A stretch of 64,000 nt of DNA from a bacterium (GTDB taxonomy: Bacteria > Myxococcota_A > Polyangia > Nannocystales > Nannocystaceae). Where the stretch lies: assembly GCA_024742475.1 (NCBI GenBank), contig JANSYI010000005.1, forward strand, positions 1 through 64,000. The letters run 5' to 3'. The translations under genes were made by a program, and so were the position numbers. Below, piece after piece: positions 61,234-64,000 of the stretch; the stretch's first letter is position 1, and each line of letters begins with the position of its first letter. A model generated the notes under the pieces. That model saw only the letters and a list, made by a program, of their open reading frames with translations, did no database searches and was not told the DNA's origin.

Positions 61234-62241
61234 TCAGCCGTTGCAGTGCAGCGGGAACGGCAGCGCCGGCCAGTGAAAGAGGTAGTTCAGGCACATCTCG
61301 TCGTCGCTGCCATCACCACCATGCGTCGGAACGTCGCGCTCTGAGGAGTCGAAGACGCAGTGCGTGACGAGCTCATCTCCGGGACGAACCAGGGCATCGA
61401 GAGGTTCCACGTACTGGAGCCCGAAGTCGTAAGGGTCGTTGCGCCCCAACTCGCCCAACACCTCTCCCGCGCGTCGCTGCTCGGTCCACAACGCGCGCCC
61501 AATCCGGTGCGCATGCAGCCAGCTGCCATAGACATGCACCGGCTCGGGGAAGAACGTTCGAGTCGCCTCCTCGGAGCAGTAGTGGATGGTCTCGAACGCT
61601 TCCTGACCGGCCGGGATCGCGAGCCCGGCAACATCGCCCACGGAGAACACACTCGCCTGGTGAGGCCGGAGGTCGCGCGTTGTGTAGACGTTGATTCCGG
61701 TGGAGTCGACGAAGTCGTCCCGCTCCCCGGGGTTTTCGTAGTGGATCTGAAGCACGTAGTGCACCTCGCCGCCGGGAGCATCTCCGATCAGCATTCCAGC
61801 CTCGGCAGGAAGTTCCAGGGGTTGCATCCCAGGAGCCCAACCCCAGTGCATGAGCACGCCAGGCCACGACGGGTAGCAGGGCTGAACGCCATCGACGGGC
61901 TCCGGTCCGACGCCGAGGATCATATGGTGGACGATCTCCGGATTGTCGATCACGGCCTCGAACGCAACGACATGTTCGAGCTCATCGAGCGCGAAGCTCG
62001 TGCTGGCACACGCATACGTAGTCCGCTCCGCGGGCAGAGCGTAGGCCGGGAAACGGACCTCCCGACGCTCCCAGGCGGGGTCGGGTACGAACCCGACCGG
62101 GTTTGCTTCGCTGTCCCCGCTCGTGGAGTCGCTTTCACCTTCGCCCCCCTCCGAGGTCGTCGCCTGGTCGACCACGGGCGCACCGCCCCGATTGCACGAG
62201 GACGCTAGCGCGAGACCCAGCATGAGACGACGACCCCGCAT
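61234..62241 (-). CDS. Copper type II ascorbate-dependent monooxygenase-like lipoprotein (PHM/DBM family)
   Basis: A 335-residue lipoprotein (LALASSC). The copper ligands of peptidylglycine/dopamine monooxygenases are all recognisable: His-105 and His-106 in IVHHMIL and His-161 in VHYVLQIHY for the first copper site, then His-243 and His-245 in SWLHAHRIG and Met-316 in DEMCLNY for the second. Cys residues that form the fold's disulphides are present. Such enzymes hydroxylate C-H bonds with O2 and ascorbate outside the cytoplasm. The substrate is unknown and no lyase partner is nearby. It lies 11 bp downstream of another lipoprotein gene, so they form an operon. Confidence 0.82.
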   Translation of the reverse strand: MRGRRLMLGLALASSCNRGGAPVVDQATTSEGGEGESDSTSGDSEANPVGFVPDPAWERREVRFPAYALPAERTTYACASTSFALDELEHVVAFEAVIDNPEIVHHMILGVGPEPVDGVQPCYPSWPGVLMHWGWAPGMQPLELPAEAGMLIGDAPGGEVHYVLQIHYENPGERDDFVDSTGINVYTTRDLRPHQASVFSVGDVAGLAIPAGQEAFETIHYCSEEATRTFFPEPVHVYGSWLHAHRIGRALWTEQRRAGEVLGELGRNDPYDFGLQYVEPLDALVRPGDELVTHCVFDSSERDVPTHGGDGSDDEMCLNYLFHWPALPFPLHCNG

Positions 62242-62252
62242 GGGACTTGCTC

Positions 62253-63938
62253 CTATGGATGGTGTTTCTGCATCCACCACTCGCTCCGAGCCGACCCGTC
62301 GGCGGCTTGAAACTCATGCAGCGCACTGAAGTAGATGTAGCCGAAACGATCGAACTCCACGTCCGGCTTGAACCCAGGCAGGAGAAGGACCGGGCCGTTG
62401 AACTCCCGATTTCCGCCCTCCGGCTGCTCCTGCCAGAGCAGGATTCCATCCGGCGAGTACTTGCGTACAACCAGGCGGCACTCCTCGAACGCGAAGCTGT
62501 CGGTGTTCAGCTCGCAAGCCTCAGCTGACAGGGTAACGACGCGACCAAGGTGGTCCGTTCCTACCGCCTGAGTGAAAGCACCGGTAGGAGCGGCAGTGTC
62601 TTCCCAGCCTGGAAGCAGCTCGTCGGAGTAAGCCCGCGCCCATCGAGTCCATCCATCACCATCGTTCGTTGCACCCACCGCCACGACGTCGGACTCGCCG
62701 CTCCAAGCGATGTCGTAGATGACGCTCTGAGAGAAGTCGCCGACGACGAGCTGCTCCTCGAGTCCGCCGTCCGAATCGAGGACTCCGATCCAACCTTGGT
62801 TCCCAGAGGTTCCCGCGAGGGCGATTCGGCCCTCAGGCGACACATCGAAGTCGTGGACGAACGCGCTTCCGTCGGCCCTGGACCACCCGGTGAGATCCCG
62901 CTCCCAATCGATCGCCCCGTTCGCGCTGAGCCGCATCAGGTACGACCCCTGAGGAGGGTTTCCGCTCGTGTAGACCGACAGAACGTAGAGTCGGCCGACT
63001 GCGTCACGCTCCAGCGCAACCGGATGGTTCGCGGTGCTCGGGCCGGGAGCACCCTCGAGCTCGACCGTTGAGCCCTCGTTTCCCTGTGAATCAAAGAAGC
63101 GGATCGCGGTCGTTCTGTTCACGCCGAATCCCAGAGAGATGGCGGAGACGAGATCCTGGCCGTCCCGAACGACATCTGACGCGAACTCCGAGTCGTCGGC
63201 AATCGTGTCGACCCACCCTCCATCGGCGCGCGCGAACCGAGCGTTGCTGCTCTGGTCGCCAAGGGTCCTCTGACCGACCCAAACGACCTCCTCGCCTTCG
63301 GGATCGGGAGAGATGCCGTAGGCGGTCGCGATGACGCCGCTGTCGAAGGTCCACTCTTCGATGAGGCCCCCGTTGGGCATCTCGACATCAAGTTGGACGG
63401 AGGCTGTGCCCTCGAGACCGTCATCGTCCACGACCACGACCTGCAGCGGGTCCATGGTATTGAACTCCGCTCCAGAGACGACCCATTCGACTTCGAACGC
63501 CCCATCACCAACCGGCTCGCCCACGGCGACGACATCGCCCCCGTGGCTGAAGGTGGCCGAAACGACGTCGCCGTCGTCTTCAGCAACGACGCGTAGCTGG
63601 AGGGCTTGTGCGGCTTCGACAGCTTCGGGCCGTTCGTCGCCATTGACGGTGAACTCGACGACGGTAGGAGCCTCCGCGCCAGCGGTGGTTCCCTCCGTGT
63701 CGCCGGAAGAACCGCTCTCGCTGGCGGTCCCGTCATCCGGCCCCGACGAAGGGGATGTCGACGCTGTCGTGGACATCATCGCGCCAGAAGTCGGGGTGTT
63801 TCCGGTCGTCACACCGTCGGTCGACCCTGACTCTGTCTCGGCTTCGGAGCCTGCCGACTCGACAGGCGCTCCTGGTGAAAAACATGCACCGAGTGAAAGA
63901 AAAAGGGCTGAAGGAATCGCTATCCGTGTCACGCGCAC
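62253..63938 (-). CDS. Large lipoprotein with beta-propeller-like domain
   Basis: A 561-residue lipoprotein from a GTG start (ALFLSLGAC). A Ser/Thr/Gly linker covers about residues 25-85, then an Ig-like part (PTVVEFTVNGDERPEAVE, LQVVVVDDDGLEGTASVQLDV) and a long repetitive domain with NHL/propeller-style blades (GRLYVLSVYTSG, GRIALAGTSGNQGWIGVLD, SDVVAVGATNDGDGW). No catalytic motif. It is the first gene of the operon with the copper monooxygenase-like gene. Third codon positions are less G/C-biased than in core genes. The start is 62 bp from the window edge, so the promoter is only partly visible. Confidence 0.75.
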   Translation of the reverse strand: MRVTRIAIPSALFLSLGACFSPGAPVESAGSEAETESGSTDGVTTGNTPTSGAMMSTTASTSPSSGPDDGTASESGSSGDTEGTTAGAEAPTVVEFTVNGDERPEAVEAAQALQLRVVAEDDGDVVSATFSHGGDVVAVGEPVGDGAFEVEWVVSGAEFNTMDPLQVVVVDDDGLEGTASVQLDVEMPNGGLIEEWTFDSGVIATAYGISPDPEGEEVVWVGQRTLGDQSSNARFARADGGWVDTIADDSEFASDVVRDGQDLVSAISLGFGVNRTTAIRFFDSQGNEGSTVELEGAPGPSTANHPVALERDAVGRLYVLSVYTSGNPPQGSYLMRLSANGAIDWERDLTGWSRADGSAFVHDFDVSPEGRIALAGTSGNQGWIGVLDSDGGLEEQLVVGDFSQSVIYDIAWSGESDVVAVGATNDGDGWTRWARAYSDELLPGWEDTAAPTGAFTQAVGTDHLGRVVTLSAEACELNTDSFAFEECRLVVRKYSPDGILLWQEQPEGGNREFNGPVLLLPGFKPDVEFDRFGYIYFSALHEFQAADGSARSEWWMQKHHP

Positions 63939-64000
63939 CCGTGGTCGACCTCTACTGCGAACCGTTGCACACTTTTTCGCCGCGCACGAGGCGCAGCCCG

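Overview
The window is high-GC DNA with long, dense, C/G-ending genes. It looks like the chromosome of a myxobacterium, most likely of the Nannocystis/Plesiocystis/Enhygromyxa branch. The basis is content: many lipoproteins with Ser/Thr/Gly-rich linkers after the lipobox, Cys-rich repeats of the CGDGxxxxGEECD type, DUF4388, J-domain-like and PilZ proteins, a multidomain Ser/Thr kinase beside an ECF sigma factor, and many small overlapping operons. No rRNA, tRNA, CRISPR array or replication origin was recognised. This taxonomic placement is inference.

Layout. 1-300: edge of a REP-associated (RAYT-like) transposase gene with a short direct-repeat array. 0.3-8.4 kb: surface proteins, a permuted papain-like enzyme, an alpha/beta hydrolase, a geranylgeranyl-reductase-like flavoprotein and FabH. 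8.5-16.6 kb: a J-domain/membrane protein pair, lipoproteins, a HAD phosphatase translationally coupled to AnmK (peptidoglycan recycling), and a PilZ-transmembrane fusion. 16.8-23.7 kb: a degenerate polyprenyl-synthetase-like protein, then two MscS channels, one of them behind a 1134-residue membrane protein that joins a signal peptide, a periplasmic coiled-coil region, six membrane segments and an AAA/STAND-type ATPase. 24-31 kb: a decayed lipoprotein gene, phosphoglucomutase, a DUF4388 protein and HEAT/beta-propeller proteins. 31-38 kb: a large lipoprotein, a LysR/epimerase divergent pair, a CobW-type GTPase, a metallo-hydrolase-like protein and a baeRF-type protein.

38.4-47.7 kb is the clearest pathway: ten overlapping same-strand genes for CMP-pseudaminic acid or a close relative (pseC, pseB, pseG, pseI, a pseH-like GNAT, a pseudaminic-associated methylase, a Maf/DUF115 glycosyltransferase, pseF), ending in hisH/hisF paralogues. 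The HisF lacks the first catalytic Asp, so the pair probably feeds ammonia to a sugar amidotransferase rather than making histidine. No flagellin or amidotransferase gene is present here. The operon ends inside a 162-bp foldback element with 23-bp terminal inverted repeats.

47.9-64 kb is accessory in character: Cys-rich lipoproteins; a three-gene cassette (an OmpA domain split by a peptidoglycan-binding repeat, a 794-residue unknown protein, a lipoprotein); an ECF sigma factor divergent from a kinase carrying PDZ-like and ExbD-like periplasmic parts; a HEXXH metalloprotease lipoprotein lying between two copies of the kinase gene's 3' end; a TetR/Mpo1-like operon with a perfect 20-bp palindrome at its start; and a PHM-like copper monooxygenase lipoprotein. 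The most promising undescribed system is the ATPase-MscS pair at 19.5-23.7 kb. The pseudaminic acid operon without a visible flagellar target comes next.
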